Virus record (IMG/VR): IMGVR_UViG_3300043436_001797
Coordinates: 17,818 to 81,817 of that record
Strand: one strand, 5' to 3'
Origin: a virus
Length of the DNA: 64,000 nt
The notes under the pieces were generated by a model. The model made no database searches, was not told the origin of the DNA, and saw only the letters and a list, made by a program, of their open reading frames with translations. Positions within the stretch are counted from its first letter, which is position 1. Each line of letters begins with the position of its first letter. The translations under genes and the position numbers were made by a program. This document shows, one piece after another, positions 14,740-27,000 of this stretch.

Positions 14740-17537
14740 TGGCAACAAGATCGTATGTTTTAGCAACAGGGGCTAATTATTTAAAAGTATCTGATGATCA
14801 GGGGTTGACATGGGAAACCATTACCCCCTCAGGTTATCCGTCAAATCTTGCAAATATTACCTCTATTGCAGCTAGTACTTTTGATCCTTACAAAGCTCTT
14901 ATAACATCATCTAGTGAAGGACTATGGTCTACAACAGATGGTGGTGTTTCTTTTACCCAAGTTCCTGGAACCGGAGGTGTTTCACTTTACTCAGTAAATT
15001 ATCTTGATGGTGTTAGAATTGTAGCAGTTGGTTCAGAAGTATACCGATCTTTTAATGGAGGTACATCATTTACATTAACTGGCGTAACTCCTGCATCTTT
15101 ATATGGATCCTCAGGACCAAACATATATTTTAGAAATGTACATTTTGGTTCAAACTTTATAGGGTTTGCCTCTATTTTTGATAAAATCTATAAGACCTAT
15201 AACACAGGTCTTACTTGGGAATCCACTAATAGTAATGCAGCTATTGTAGCCGGAAAGTTTGTTGTTGGAATTATACATCTGAATGATACTAATGTTGTTA
15301 TTGCTCTTGTTGAGGATAGCGGTGTGTATGTTTCATTAGATGGGGGTATTAGCTTCTCTCTTTCAACAGCAACACCAGTAATAGATCTTAATACTAGTTT
15401 TATATCAACAGCGGGTCAAAGTGCAGGTACATGGATAATTGATTCTAATCAAGATATTTACTACAGTTCTGGTAGTGGTCTTGGATATACTTTAGTAGGT
15501 AATTATCCTTTTGGCGCTCCTTTAGAACAAGCTGTATTTGGTTTCAGTGGTTCAAATGCTATATTTATTGGTGCTGGTATTACTAGCGCATCTACTACTA
15601 TTCACACAACACAAAATGGTGGTGCAACTTTAAATGAAGAAGCAAATTACACAGGTATTGCAAAAGCATTATCATCCACACTTGACTATGAGTGTGGTGA
15701 ATGTCCTGGTAAATCTGATTTTAACCCTCAAACAGGGTTTTGTGAAGACACTGAATTAGCAGGACCTATATGTCCTCCTGGTTATATATATGACCCTGTT
15801 GCTAATACTTGTACTGGACAAGGAGCTGAAGGATCAATTGATATAGTAGTTTCTAGAGATAATTCTGGATCTGTATTAAGTAATAGCAATTATTGTTCTT
15901 ATACAAATGGTTCAGAATGGGGTCAAATGAACGCCATGCTGAGCGATGTTGTAGTTGGTTTGTCTGCAGGATTATCTGCAGGAACTACTCAAATTGCTGT
16001 TGGTGACTGGTCTAGTTGCGGAGCTGCTGGTAACCAATCTACTATTGTTCTGGGATTAACAAGTAATGAGACAAGTATTAATAACGCTATTTGTGCAGCT
16101 CGTAGTTATAATGGAGGTACTTGTCAAACAATAGGTCTTTGCGCTGCCTATAATGAACTTATAAATGGTAGCACAGCAAATCCGTCAGCTGAAAAGATGT
16201 TAATTTTAGTCACTGACGGAAAACCGAGGATATCAGATCCGTGTTCAGTTCTACCATATCCCGCTAGCTCTGGTATAGGTGATTTTGCAGACGCAGAAAA
16301 TACAAGATCTTTAGCTGAGCAAATTAAACAACAAGGTGTAAGATTAGTACTTGTTGTTTTAGGTGAACCTGACGAAAGACAAGATGTCTATGACAGTTTG
16401 GTACAACCTATTGGGAACACCTATCTTAGTAGTCAGTTGACATATCCTCCCGTACCTAGTTTAGATGACAATGGTAATCTTCTTTATTTTGAATCTGATT
16501 TTACTAATTCCCAAGCACTTGTTCAAAATATTATAAATAGCCTTACTACTGAAGTAACTATACCTGCACCCACTTGTGAAAATTGCACTATATATGTTGA
16601 TCCTGGTGATGGTACAGCATATTTTCAGTCTAATGTGCAGTATGATTTTATCCCATGTTGCTATAAACTAAGTAGCTGTGATAGTGCTACTGAAATTTAT
16701 TCTAATACAGATCTTTCTCAGTATGATGGACAAGTTGTAAATATTGCTGGACAGGAAGGATGTTTTTCCATATCTCAACTTAGTTCAGTATGTATAGAAG
16801 ATGCTCAGGAGGTTACTGTTACAACAGTTTATGGAAGTTGTGAAACATGTCTTCCATCTTTTAAACTATATAACTGTAAGGATACTAATATATCAATTCA
16901 GACATCTAATACACAGTTTGAAGCACTTTTAGGAAAAACTGTAAAGCTTGTTGAATATCCTGGTGACTGCTGGCAAGTAGGACCAAATAGCGAAAAAACA
17001 TTACCACTAGAACCCTTAACACCTAGTGGTGAACCTTTCCAGACATGTATTGAGTGTGATCCAAAAGAGTATGGTTTGACAAATTGTGTTAATGGGGTAT
17101 CTGTTGCGTCCACTGTTGATCTTTCAGCATATGTGGGTAAGGTTATAAAAGCGGATAACTTTCCAGGACTTTGCTTTACAGTAGAGGAAAATCCTTGTGA
17201 TTGTTTAAAGATAACTATTAATGGACAGGTTTATAACATTGACAGAGAGCAGAACCTTTTCAATGGAAAACCTTACTTTCAGTTTATAACAGCAAGTCAG
17301 CTATCTATTGTTTTGGCATATGACAGCAATGAAACAAGATGGGAGGTTTATAATCCAGAAACACAAGCTATCTATTTTTATTCTAACTTGAATATAGAAT
17401 GCCCGATAACAAGTGTATGGGAAAGAGTAGATCCTAATTTTCCAGGAAATATTACCACTGAAGCGTGTCCATTGCCTATATTGAATATATCTGTAACAGA
17501 AGAATTTGCTAGTTGTGAGCCTTGTGTAAATTGTTAA
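14739..17537 (+). CDS. Fibre-like protein with BNR repeats and a von Willebrand A domain
   Basis: A 932-aa protein. Residues about 1-310 hold five BNR/sortilin-type repeats (DDQGLTWETI, DGGVSFTQV, NGGTSFTLTG, NTGLTWEST, DGGISFSLS), which form beta-propellers used in carbohydrate binding. A short Cys-rich stretch (CGECPGKSDFNPQTGFCED) leads into a von Willebrand A domain at about 365-550 with an intact MIDAS: D374-N-S376-G-S378, T461, and D493 in LVTDG. The C-terminal ~380 residues carry Cys-rich repeats of the form Y-x-L-x-x-C...D-L-S-x-Y-x-G-x-V...C-[FW]. MIDAS domains bind protein or glycan ligands through a divalent metal, so a receptor-binding role is likely. There is no signal peptide. 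The stop lies 10 bases before the next ATG. Confidence 0.72.
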   Translation: MATRSYVLATGANYLKVSDDQGLTWETITPSGYPSNLANITSIAASTFDPYKALITSSSEGLWSTTDGGVSFTQVPGTGGVSLYSVNYLDGVRIVAVGSEVYRSFNGGTSFTLTGVTPASLYGSSGPNIYFRNVHFGSNFIGFASIFDKIYKTYNTGLTWESTNSNAAIVAGKFVVGIIHLNDTNVVIALVEDSGVYVSLDGGISFSLSTATPVIDLNTSFISTAGQSAGTWIIDSNQDIYYSSGSGLGYTLVGNYPFGAPLEQAVFGFSGSNAIFIGAGITSASTTIHTTQNGGATLNEEANYTGIAKALSSTLDYECGECPGKSDFNPQTGFCEDTELAGPICPPGYIYDPVANTCTGQGAEGSIDIVVSRDNSGSVLSNSNYCSYTNGSEWGQMNAMLSDVVVGLSAGLSAGTTQIAVGDWSSCGAAGNQSTIVLGLTSNETSINNAICAARSYNGGTCQTIGLCAAYNELINGSTANPSAEKMLILVTDGKPRISDPCSVLPYPASSGIGDFADAENTRSLAEQIKQQGVRLVLVVLGEPDERQDVYDSLVQPIGNTYLSSQLTYPPVPSLDDNGNLLYFESDFTNSQALVQNIINSLTTEVTIPAPTCENCTIYVDPGDGTAYFQSNVQYDFIPCCYKLSSCDSATEIYSNTDLSQYDGQVVNIAGQEGCFSISQLSSVCIEDAQEVTVTTVYGSCETCLPSFKLYNCKDTNISIQTSNTQFEALLGKTVKLVEYPGDCWQVGPNSEKTLPLEPLTPSGEPFQTCIECDPKEYGLTNCVNGVSVASTVDLSAYVGKVIKADNFPGLCFTVEENPCDCLKITINGQVYNIDREQNLFNGKPYFQFITASQLSIVLAYDSNETRWEVYNPETQAIYFYSNLNIECPITSVWERVDPNFPGNITTEACPLPILNISVTEEFASCEPCVNC
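15831..16388 (+). other. von Willebrand A domain with complete MIDAS site
   Basis: Residues about 365-550 of the protein starting at 14739. DNSGS (15858-15872) is the DxSxS motif, GGTCQT supplies the middle Thr (T461), and LVTDG supplies the final Asp (D493). All metal-adhesion residues are present, suggesting a functional metal-dependent adhesion site. Confidence 0.8.
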
Positions 17538-17547
17538 AATAAAAGAA

Positions 17548-18744
17548 ATGACCAGTTCCTGTATATGTGTAACTCTGAATAGTTGTCTAACCGGGCAACC
17601 TGTTTACTATTATACTTGTAAGCAGTCATCTGCGCAAACTGTTTTTATTACGGGATTAGCTCAGGGTCAGTTAATTGAGATTAATGATGCAGCTAACTTT
17701 CCTGAGACATATTACACTTTCCAAAGTTTTTGTTCAATTCCTGGTGCACCATCTCCAGAATGTACAACATGTACTAATGCATCTAATAGAATAACAGATG
17801 ACGCAGGACTCTCCATAAACTTTTGGATTAAGTCTAATCAAGCAACATGTCCTACAGACGATCCTTACAACGATGTATATGTACTAACAAACTGCTTAGC
17901 AAATGTTGTTGTATCTAATGTAGATACTATTGTAGACTCTCCGCAACTAGCTTTAGTTACTTCAAGCAATCTGTTTCTATATGTAAACATGATTGTGAAA
18001 ATAGAAGGTTATGATGACAACTGCTATGAGGTTTCTGGACCATTTACTCCTGGTGAAGGAGCATCACTTCGTCCTGCATATACAATAGTTGATGCATATA
18101 GCACTTGTGAGTGTTGTTTACCACCTCCACCGCCTCCCGGTTGCTGTGAAATACCTAAGTATACACAGAAACCTGCTAAAGATTTCTTTAGAATAACAGT
18201 ATCTGATGCTGAGATTAAAGCAAATACAAACTTTGCAAACAACTATTACAAGTTGTTTATGGGTATTAAGCATGGTGTGCATAGTTGCTGCACAGGTATA
18301 GATTATGATAAACTCTGGATAGACAAAGAAATTGCTGATCTAGAAAGTATAAACTATAGTACTTGTCAGGTAATTCTTCCTACTCTATGTGTATTTGTTA
18401 CTGGAAACGATATCTGTGGTTCTCAGGTTGCTACTTATAATGATTTCATTAACGGAAAGTGGTCATTTAAGTTTACTAGAGCTACTGGTATAAATGGTAT
18501 AATTTACTGGGATATTCAGAATAGTTACTGGGTGATTGAAAATGAAGATACAGGTGTGATAGCAGCTAAACTGTTGATTAACAGTGACTATCCTATTGGT
18601 ACAAATGACCAATGGGTACTTGTAAATAAGTCAGCGTGTCTATCACCTGACTGTGGTTTATCTACATGGACTGTAGACTGTTCTTACTATGATGCAGATC
18701 CATGTGACAATTGCAACGAACCACAAAATGTTGTAGCAGAATAG
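17548..18744 (+). CDS. Cys-rich fibre-module protein
   Basis: A 398-aa protein with about 30 Cys residues. The first half contains the same Cys-rich repeat type as the C-terminus of the preceding protein (NDVYVLTNCLANVVVSNVDT, later VNMIVKIEGYDDNCYEVSG). A proline hinge (CCLPPPPPPGCCEIP, about residues 189-203) separates it from a second half with Trp/Tyr-rich strands (GKWSFKFTRATGINGIIYWD). No enzyme motif or signal peptide. Because its repeats are shared with the upstream protein, it is probably part of the same fibre or spike complex. The start has only an AAAAGAA leader, 10 bases after the previous stop. Confidence 0.58.
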   Translation: MTSSCICVTLNSCLTGQPVYYYTCKQSSAQTVFITGLAQGQLIEINDAANFPETYYTFQSFCSIPGAPSPECTTCTNASNRITDDAGLSINFWIKSNQATCPTDDPYNDVYVLTNCLANVVVSNVDTIVDSPQLALVTSSNLFLYVNMIVKIEGYDDNCYEVSGPFTPGEGASLRPAYTIVDAYSTCECCLPPPPPPGCCEIPKYTQKPAKDFFRITVSDAEIKANTNFANNYYKLFMGIKHGVHSCCTGIDYDKLWIDKEIADLESINYSTCQVILPTLCVFVTGNDICGSQVATYNDFINGKWSFKFTRATGINGIIYWDIQNSYWVIENEDTGVIAAKLLINSDYPIGTNDQWVLVNKSACLSPDCGLSTWTVDCSYYDADPCDNCNEPQNVVAE

Positions 18745-18768
18745 AAAAATAATTAGTATATTAAAGAT

Positions 18769-20424
18769 ATGGGCGTTCCTGTAAAATCAAACAATACACA
18801 ACAAGGGTGTAATCCAATATCATCTAACTGTGTAATCTGGCAAGGACCAGATATTCCATGCATCACCTTATGCACAGGAGATTCTGTTAGTGACGTTGTT
18901 GCTAAGATGGCAACAGAGTTATGCGAGATAACTGATCAATTAAACATTAGTCTTTTAGACTTATCTTGCTTTAATCCACTCTATCCTACTCCTCAGAATT
19001 TCCAGGATGTAATGCAGATTATTCTTAACAAAGTCTGCGCCTTAGAAAATGGAACCGCTGCTGATGGTACAAGTAGCGCAGGATGTCCTTCTGATTGTAT
19101 AGTAACCGTAGCACCTTGTCTTCAGACACAAGACTATTTGGGTAACACAATCACTACAATGTCTTTGCAGGATTATGTGATTCTTATAGGTAATAGAATT
19201 TGTACTATTCTTACCAGTATTGCTGGTTTGCAACTTCAGATTGATAATCTAAATGTAAGAGTTACAAATATTGAAAACAATACTGGTGGTGGTGGTAGTG
19301 GAAGTTCTTCTTTTAATGTTACCAGCGAGTGTGTTACTCAAGGAAGTGTACCTTTACAAGAGTATATAAATGCGCTAGATCTTGCTTTTTGCCTGTTGCA
19401 AGCTAATACAGGTACTACTGCACAATTTACTAGCGCAGATTCAGCTTCAGCATGTGTTAACCAAAACAGTGTGCAGATGGCTAACCCACCCCAAATTATG
19501 GGTGGTTATCAATCACCTCCGTGGATAGCTTCTCCCCAAACTGCATATCAGCATATACAAAATCTTTGGGTTGCTATTTGTGATATCAGAACAGGGTTGA
19601 CAAATCTTAGAGAGCAGCTGACTGCATGTTGTGCACCATCAGCACCATGCCCTACTAATTTACCTATACCTCAAATATATCTTAATAAAAGCACTGTTGA
19701 CGATTATCTCTATTTTAGGGTTTCAGGAAATACAACTGGTGCAACTACACCAAATGCTATTGTGCTTGGTGGAGAGGAATGGGTGCTTTCAAGATTTGAA
19801 GGTACTGTTGTTCCTTCTGCTACTGGTGTTGCATCACAAATAAATGTATCTATTCCTAATATTACATTTACCACTCAGATAAGTTATACTAATAGCGACG
19901 ATGGAAGTAACCCATTAGCTAGTGTTAGTGGTATAGGTGTTTCTATTCAAGTTCAAGCTCTAGGAACATTTTATTGGAAAAATGTTACAACTAATCAAGA
20001 ATGTGGTGTTTCAGCCGGAAATAATCCAACACTAGTTAATCAATATGCTGTATCAACTTATGGTTGTCCTTCATTTGGCGGACCATCGCCATCTCTTTCT
20101 GTAGTAGCTGGTTCCACTAGTGCATGTAGTCTCGCTACAGGTGGAAGCGTTACCGTATCTGTTATTAGTCCAATTGCATTCTTAAGTGGTCCTGGTGTAA
20201 CACAGTCTAGTATGCCTGTAAGTGTTACTTACACAAATACTTCAAATATATCTGTAACACAGCAAACAATATTTAACAGCGGCACTCAGAGCTTTACTAT
20301 TCCTAGTGGTATTAAATGCGGTACTACTGTTTCAGTTAGTGTTGGTAATATAAGTCAAGGTAATGCACAAAGGTTTCCCGAATGCAGCAACAGCGGTAGC
20401 GTAACTTTACCAGCAGGAACTTAA
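18769..20424 (+). CDS. Fibre protein of the NCVIWQGPDIPCI family
   Basis: A 551-aa protein. The N-terminus SSNCVIWQGPDIPCITLCTG, then DSVSDVVAKMATELCEI, is a highly recognisable element of Bacteroidota-phage structural proteins, probably the attachment end. A related Cys/helix unit recurs twice more (ECVTQGSVPLQEYINALDLA and ACVNQNSVQM...TAYQHIQNLWVAICDIRT). A heptad-like helix (LQLQIDNLNVRVTNIENN, about residues 154-171) ends in a GGGGSGSSS linker, which suggests a trimeric coiled-coil stalk. The C-terminal ~220 residues are beta-rich, Thr/Ser/Asn-rich and Ig-like. I interpret it as a trimeric fibre with N-terminal virion attachment and C-terminal receptor-facing domain. Confidence 0.65.
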   Translation: MGVPVKSNNTQQGCNPISSNCVIWQGPDIPCITLCTGDSVSDVVAKMATELCEITDQLNISLLDLSCFNPLYPTPQNFQDVMQIILNKVCALENGTAADGTSSAGCPSDCIVTVAPCLQTQDYLGNTITTMSLQDYVILIGNRICTILTSIAGLQLQIDNLNVRVTNIENNTGGGGSGSSSFNVTSECVTQGSVPLQEYINALDLAFCLLQANTGTTAQFTSADSASACVNQNSVQMANPPQIMGGYQSPPWIASPQTAYQHIQNLWVAICDIRTGLTNLREQLTACCAPSAPCPTNLPIPQIYLNKSTVDDYLYFRVSGNTTGATTPNAIVLGGEEWVLSRFEGTVVPSATGVASQINVSIPNITFTTQISYTNSDDGSNPLASVSGIGVSIQVQALGTFYWKNVTTNQECGVSAGNNPTLVNQYAVSTYGCPSFGGPSPSLSVVAGSTSACSLATGGSVTVSVISPIAFLSGPGVTQSSMPVSVTYTNTSNISVTQQTIFNSGTQSFTIPSGIKCGTTVSVSVGNISQGNAQRFPECSNSGSVTLPAGT

Positions 20425-20451
20425 GTATAATAATAATTAAAAAGATAAATA

Positions 20452-21009
20452 ATGGCTTGCTCAAATAATACAAGTACTAGTACAAGTGGTGGATGCGGTT
20501 GTGGATGTACTCCCGCTAGCCAGGTAGCACCTCCATGCGCACCTCCTTGTGAGTCAAAGGTTGCCGGAAACTGCATGGAGTATATCAATGCTGCTTGTGC
20601 GGTAATGAATGATAGTATCCAGCAGTACAGTATTGAAAAAGGAGATACAGTAGAATCTGTGTTTCAAAGATTGATTCTTGCTATTACGAATCCGGGTTGT
20701 GTTACAGCAGCAGGTGTATCTTACTCACCAATTCCACTTCAAAGCACAAATGTTACTAACTCTACTATAAGTATTACTTGGGGAGCATCGGATCCTAATC
20801 CTAGTGGAGATCCTGCATATGAAGTTCAGTATAAAATAAATGATCCAGCTATAGGTACATGGACATCACTTCCATTGCAAAGTACTACCACAGCTACAAT
20901 AACAGGTCTTCTAGCAATGAACTCTTATTTGATAAGAGTAAGACCTACTTATTCTGACGGAAATAATAACACTTGTTATTCAGTAAGTATAATTGTAACT
21001 ACAGCATAA
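20452..21009 (+). CDS. Short fibre protein: attachment unit plus fibronectin type III domain
   Basis: A 185-aa protein. A Cys-rich start (GGCGCGCTPASQVAPPCAPPC) is followed by a helix unit (CMEYINAACAVMNDSIQQYS, then IEKGDTVESVFQRLILAITN) similar to the N-terminal unit of the preceding protein. Residues about 95-185 form a fibronectin type III domain: STISITWGASDPNP, YEVQYKINDPAIGTWTSLPL, TTTATITGLLAMNSYLIRVR. It may be a small branch or adaptor that binds glycans or links to the giant adhesin, whose gene starts one base after this stop. Confidence 0.68.
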   Translation: MACSNNTSTSTSGGCGCGCTPASQVAPPCAPPCESKVAGNCMEYINAACAVMNDSIQQYSIEKGDTVESVFQRLILAITNPGCVTAAGVSYSPIPLQSTNVTNSTISITWGASDPNPSGDPAYEVQYKINDPAIGTWTSLPLQSTTTATITGLLAMNSYLIRVRPTYSDGNNNTCYSVSIIVTTA

Positions 21010-21010
21010 T

Positions 21011-24000
21011 ATGCCAATTTGTAATAATCAATATCCTACTGGAGGAACACCTGCTCCAAATCCTAGTGTTGGTACTTCAGGACCTAACGTATCTATTACA
21101 TCCGCAAATGTAGAAATAATTTATCCTACTATTATAATAAATAATAGTACTACTGGTACGCAAAAACAATGGTTTGCTGCTAATCTAGTTGGTGCAGAAG
21201 TTTTTACTCTTAATTTTTTACCAAGTGATATAAACTGGTTTGGAACACTAAGAGCAGCTAGCCCTGCAGACAATGGTATTGGTAATACCGAAGCTGCTGT
21301 TCTTAATAACACTGCATCTGCTAAATTATGTGAGTCAGGTTTTTTGTATAAACCTGATTGTATTCAAAATATTAACAATTGGTTAGCTAGTACAGCAGGG
21401 GTGGCAGCAGTGGGTGCAGGTTGGAGGGTTGCTACACAAGCAGATTTTGAGCATTTGCTTGAGGCATTAGATCCGTTATCTGATGCAAATTCTACATTTA
21501 AACTTAGAAATACATCTACATCGGGTAATGCCACTATTAATACACAATGGCTTTCTACTTCTACTGCACCACCAGCAGGTGTAACTTTAAACTACTCAGG
21601 TTTTAATGCTTTTGCTGCTGGTGCAAGAGTAATAACAACAGCAACGCCTCAAAGCGGAGGTTCGATTAATTTTAATGGAAGATTTGTAGCCTGGTGGTTA
21701 GGTCCATCAACACCTGGTGGAACAGATAATCAGTATAATGTAACTGGTTTTGCTAAAGCTTTTTATAAATCGGTATCTATCTGGAATAGAGGAGATCAAC
21801 CACAAGGTGCAACAAATCCAGCTAACTCATTAAAATTTAATATAGCAGGTAGTAGTACTAACCCAGGTTTAACCTCTGGGACTTATATTTCTAATGACCC
21901 TAATGTAGGTAACTCAATACGTTTAGTAAGAGATTGGGTTAATCCGGATTGTCCTGATCTAACAACATCAGATGCTTTAAATCCCACTCTTGTAGCTGCA
22001 GGAGCGTATGAGCCTGTTACATTTGACCAGACAGTATATCCATCTATTTGGATAGGTGCTCAAAAATGGGTAGCATCAAACCTTGTAGAAACTCTTGCAC
22101 CAGGTTTAACTCTTGTTGATGATGGTACCTGGAAAACATTAGGCGATAATTATGTACCAGCATATACTTATTGTAATATAAATACTGAGTTGTTAGATTG
22201 CAAACAAGGGTATTTATTTAATTATTCCGCAGGTGTTGCAATAAACAATTATTTAGTAGGCCAAGGTATTAATCAGAAATATAGAGTTCCTTCTAATGAT
22301 GACTTTAATGAATTAGTAGATTATTTAGGAGGTGCATCTGTAGCAGGAGGTAAACTAAAATCAAATACCCCTACTCCGACAACTTATTGGGATGCACCTA
22401 ATACTGGAGCAGATAACAGTTCTGGATTTTCAGCAATTCATAATGGGGTAGCATCAGTTAATAATACTCCTCCAATAGAGCTGGAGTTTACAAATTGTGG
22501 ACCAATTAATAGAGTTGGCGCTACTTATAGAAGTCGTGATGAAAATAGTACATTTCCAGGAAGTTCTGCACTCATAGAGTTGACTAACTCTAGCGATAAT
22601 TCTTCAATTTATGAGGTCCAGAACTATTTAGGTCATGCAATAAGATTAGTTATACCTAGTATACCAGTTACAATAGTATTTGCTGGACCGGGTACTGGTT
22701 CGGCTACAGTAACAGGTGTAGATAGCACTATAACTGATACAGGTACATCTGGATTTGTAATAAGACTTAGAAATGGGGAAGACTTAACTGTTATTGCTAC
22801 ACCAGATTCTCCATATGTAACAGGCTCTATTAATGTAACAGATGGGGTTCCTTCAGGGGTTCCTCAAACAACCCCTATTGCCGGTGGACTACAGGTTAAT
22901 GGTTTATCAGAAGCAATAACTGTAACTATTACATTTACCAATCCTCCTGCACCAGCATCATGCAATCCTTGCACTTTTAGTCAATTAAATTCGGGATTGA
23001 CATATGGTAGTGTCACAGTAAATAGTGTATGCTACCCAACTTTACAAATTGGTTCTCTTGAGGTTACTACATACAACCTTACGGTAAGAGATCTTAGTAC
23101 TTTTCTTTTTCCGGGCGTACCTTTTATTACTAATGCTGCAGGATGGGTAAGTGCGGGTTCTAGTAGTTCTGCTGCCTGTACTTTTACAAACTTTGCAAAT
23201 AATTCACTGTCTAATAGTACAAATGAAAATACTTGTGCTACAGGACTACTTTTTAATCACCATGCTATAGCTCTTATTAATGCTTATCTAAGCGCTAATA
23301 ATCCGGGATGGCGTGTACTTACAGAGTGTGATGCTAAGCATATAAAAAATAGGGTTTCAATTGATCTTTCAGTAGGATGTCCTGCAAATGGTTTAGGTGT
23401 AGGAGCTATTAACGTAGGTGGAAATGGTTTAGCAGGTAATGCATCAGATGAATGTCTTCAGAATGATGATTTCAACCCTTCTGGTTTAGGTGCTACTTTA
23501 ATGTCTGCTGGTGGCACTACTGATAATGCTGCTGCTAATAATGATTCCGGCTATACTTTAGTTAAAACAGGATATATAAATGACACCGGTAGTTTTAGTG
23601 GTCCTGTTAATTCAAATATTTGGACTAGTACTTCAGCAGATAAACAATACGCTAATGGTAGTTCTACTGTTTATGATGGTTATGCTTGGAGAGGTTTTGC
23701 AGCAGATTTAGGGAGTGGTGGAGAAACTTATATAGATCATATTCCAAATTTACCATCTTGGGGTTTTGCTCTTAGACTGTGCCAAACTATAGATACCCCC
23801 TACGATTTTACTGGTACTCATAATGTTAGTTTAGATACAGGTGTTTTGGTAGCTGGCGTACCTATATCAGGCGCTACAAGTACAATTGATTATAACAATA
23901 GTTACGGAACTTGGAGAATCAATAAGTGTAGAGATATAGTTAATAACGTTACTGCTACAGCTGGTATAAACGATGTTGCTCCAGGTTGGGATAAACTTAA

Positions 24001-27000
24001 TGGTACAACAGCTAATCCTGATACAGGTCAAATTGTTGTTAGATTTTCTGGGATACCTGCAGCACCAGGAACATATACTTGGTATCTTCCTATAGGTTGT
24101 GATATAATTCCGATCACAAGGGAAATAATTCCTGATCCTGGTTCAATAACAGATTTAATTTGTGGTGCTGCTGCATCTAGTCTTACTGGTGTTTTATTTG
24201 AAGGTGACGATGCTTCAGGTATAACCTTTACTGTAAGTTATACTGGAGGCAATGGTGGGGATTATGCTGCACAAAGTATTTTATCTACTGGAGTAGCTGG
24301 TCTTACGGCAACTCTTGCTGCAGGAAGCTTTGCTAGTGGTTCGGGAACTTTAACGTACACACTTTCAGGTACTCCTGCTGATGGCGGTACAGCATCTTTT
24401 GCTTTAAGTTTTCCTGGTCCAAATAGTACTACTGTATCCTGCACTGTTATTTTAGATGTTGAAGAAGTAATCCTAATTACATTTTTAGGATGTAACAGCG
24501 CTACATATACTCCTAATACTCCTCCTTTTTATGTCAGTACACCACTAAATGAAAACATTTCTATAGCGTATGCTGCGTCTAATAGTGGAGAATATGCAGG
24601 AGATACATTTGCATCAACAGGTCTTACAGGATTAACCCTTACTCTAAATCCAACTACTGTAACTAGTTCTGGTTCATTTACAGGAACAATAACAGGTATA
24701 GCGGGTCAAACAGGTACAGCAATTTTTACTATATGTATAGGTGGGTATAACGGACAAGGTCAGTTCTGTTGCACTTTATCAGTACCTATTGTAGAAATTC
24801 CTTCAGGAGTAGAGCAATTAGATTGTGCAAATGCTGTATTTACCGGAACTGTTTCATTTCCTGGAAGTTACGCTGCCGGAAATAATATTACTATTACTAT
24901 ACCTTACATTGGTGGAAATGGTGGTGGATATCCTTATACAGCATTTTCATCCACAGGTATAACCGGTCTTACAATGTCAGCACCTGCAGGGAACTTTGCA
25001 GGTAGTCAAACTACTCCACAAAATGGTACTATTCTTTTTACAGTAATAGGTACTCCGAGTGGAATAGGTAATGCTGTATTTGATATTGAAATTGGAGGTC
25101 AAACTTGTCAGATAGAACTACCTGTAGTAGAATTACCCGGGGATGCCAATCTAAATTGCGGAGCTGCTACTACAAGTTCTCAAGTACTTTCCGGACAATC
25201 TGTTAATGGTATAACATTGTCCATACCATATACAGGAGGTAATGGAGGAACATATGACTCTCAAATCATACAATCTACACCAGCAGGAGTTACTGCATCA
25301 TTAGCTCCTGGAACTCTTGCTGTAGGTTCTGGTGTTTTAGTACTATCTCTTACTGGTACAATGCCTGCTGGATTTATACCGATTACATTTCAGTTTGCAT
25401 TTCCAGTAGGTTCACCTGCTTGTACTATTACACTAACTCCTCCGATTGAAGATGGTACAGCAGACTTAGACTGTAACAGTTTAAGTGTTGTTGGTACAAT
25501 TACGTATCCTGATCCAATACCTGTAAACAACCCCATTATACTTTATATAAACTATACTAACAGTAATGGTGGATCATACCCTGCAGCAACATTTACTTCA
25601 GCTTTAGGTGGAGTACTTGGTTTAACTGCAACTCTTGAAGCTGGTCAGTTTGCATTAGGATTTGGACAATTACAATTAACAGTAACTGGTACTCCGCAAA
25701 GTTCCGGTACAGCATATTTTGATATTACAATAGGAGGAACAACTTGTACTTTTGATATACCTGTTGAACCACCTATCGGTGATATAGATCAGTTAAATTG
25801 TAATCCTAGTTCCATTGCTGTTACCGGAACTTTGGTAAATGGACAAGTTGCTTCAGGAGTAACATTTACAGTTCCTTATGCAGGATCTAACGGGGGCACT
25901 TATCCTGCAAATACTGCTAACTCTTTAAGTATAGTTACAGGACTTACTGCAACTTTAGCTTCAGGTATATTTAACGAACCTAATGGAACAGTTACTTACA
26001 CGGTAACAGGAACACCACTGGGTTCAGGTCCTGCTACATTTCCTATTACTGTTGCAAACCAGTCATGTACAATATTACTTACAGTAGATCCTATACCAGG
26101 GACAGCAGATTTAGACTGTGCTAATGCTACATTTAGTGCTACTCCTGTACAAGGTTTTTCTACTTCTGTAACAGGAAATATTCCTTATACCAATGGTAAC
26201 GGAGGATATTATGATACTTATACCGATACTGTAGATGGATTAACATTAACTATTAACGATGGGTATTTTAATAATGGTTCAGGATCTGTTCCATTTACTA
26301 TTCAAGGTATACCCACTGTATCAGGAACAATCACATTTACTAATATTCAGGTAGGTGACCAAACCTGTAATTTAACCATTACTGTTTCAGAACCGCCTCC
26401 TATTATTGACGATCTACTCTGTGATCAAGCGGTTATAACCGGATCATTAGTAATAAATGAAGTTGCTTCTGGTGTAACTATTACAATCCCTTACGAGGGA
26501 AGCAATGGGCAACCTTATCCTGAAGATAGTAGTAACTCTACTGGAATTACAGGATTAACTGCTACTACCCCTGCTGGTGTATTAACTGATCCTACAGGTG
26601 AATTAATATACACAGTTACAGGTACTCCGACTACTAGCGGTGTAGCAACGTTTACTATAACCATAGGCACACAGACCTGTGTTATTAGTATACCTGTAAG
26701 TCCTCCTAACTTCTTTGGTCCTGAAGAGCCCTCTCCTTGTGAAGAAGTTACTTACACGGATCCTGGTTGTGAAGTATTAACTGATACCTGTACAATTCTT
26801 TTCAATGGTACTGAAGTAGTATACACTACAATAAGTACTACTGATCCTTGTCAGGTATCTTTTCAGGTTCCTTGCGATGCTCCACCTAATGAGGTTGCTA
26901 TTGTAACTTTCTTAGATTGTGAGGATAATATAATTACAACTGAAGAATTACCTATTGGTGATAAGTTACCATCTTATCTTTCACAAACTGCAGGATGTCC

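Noticed and set aside
24145-26702. The adhesin repeats as a recent DNA amplification or recombination hotspot
   Set aside because: The units share protein strands but little continuous DNA identity, and their lengths vary by about 30 bases.
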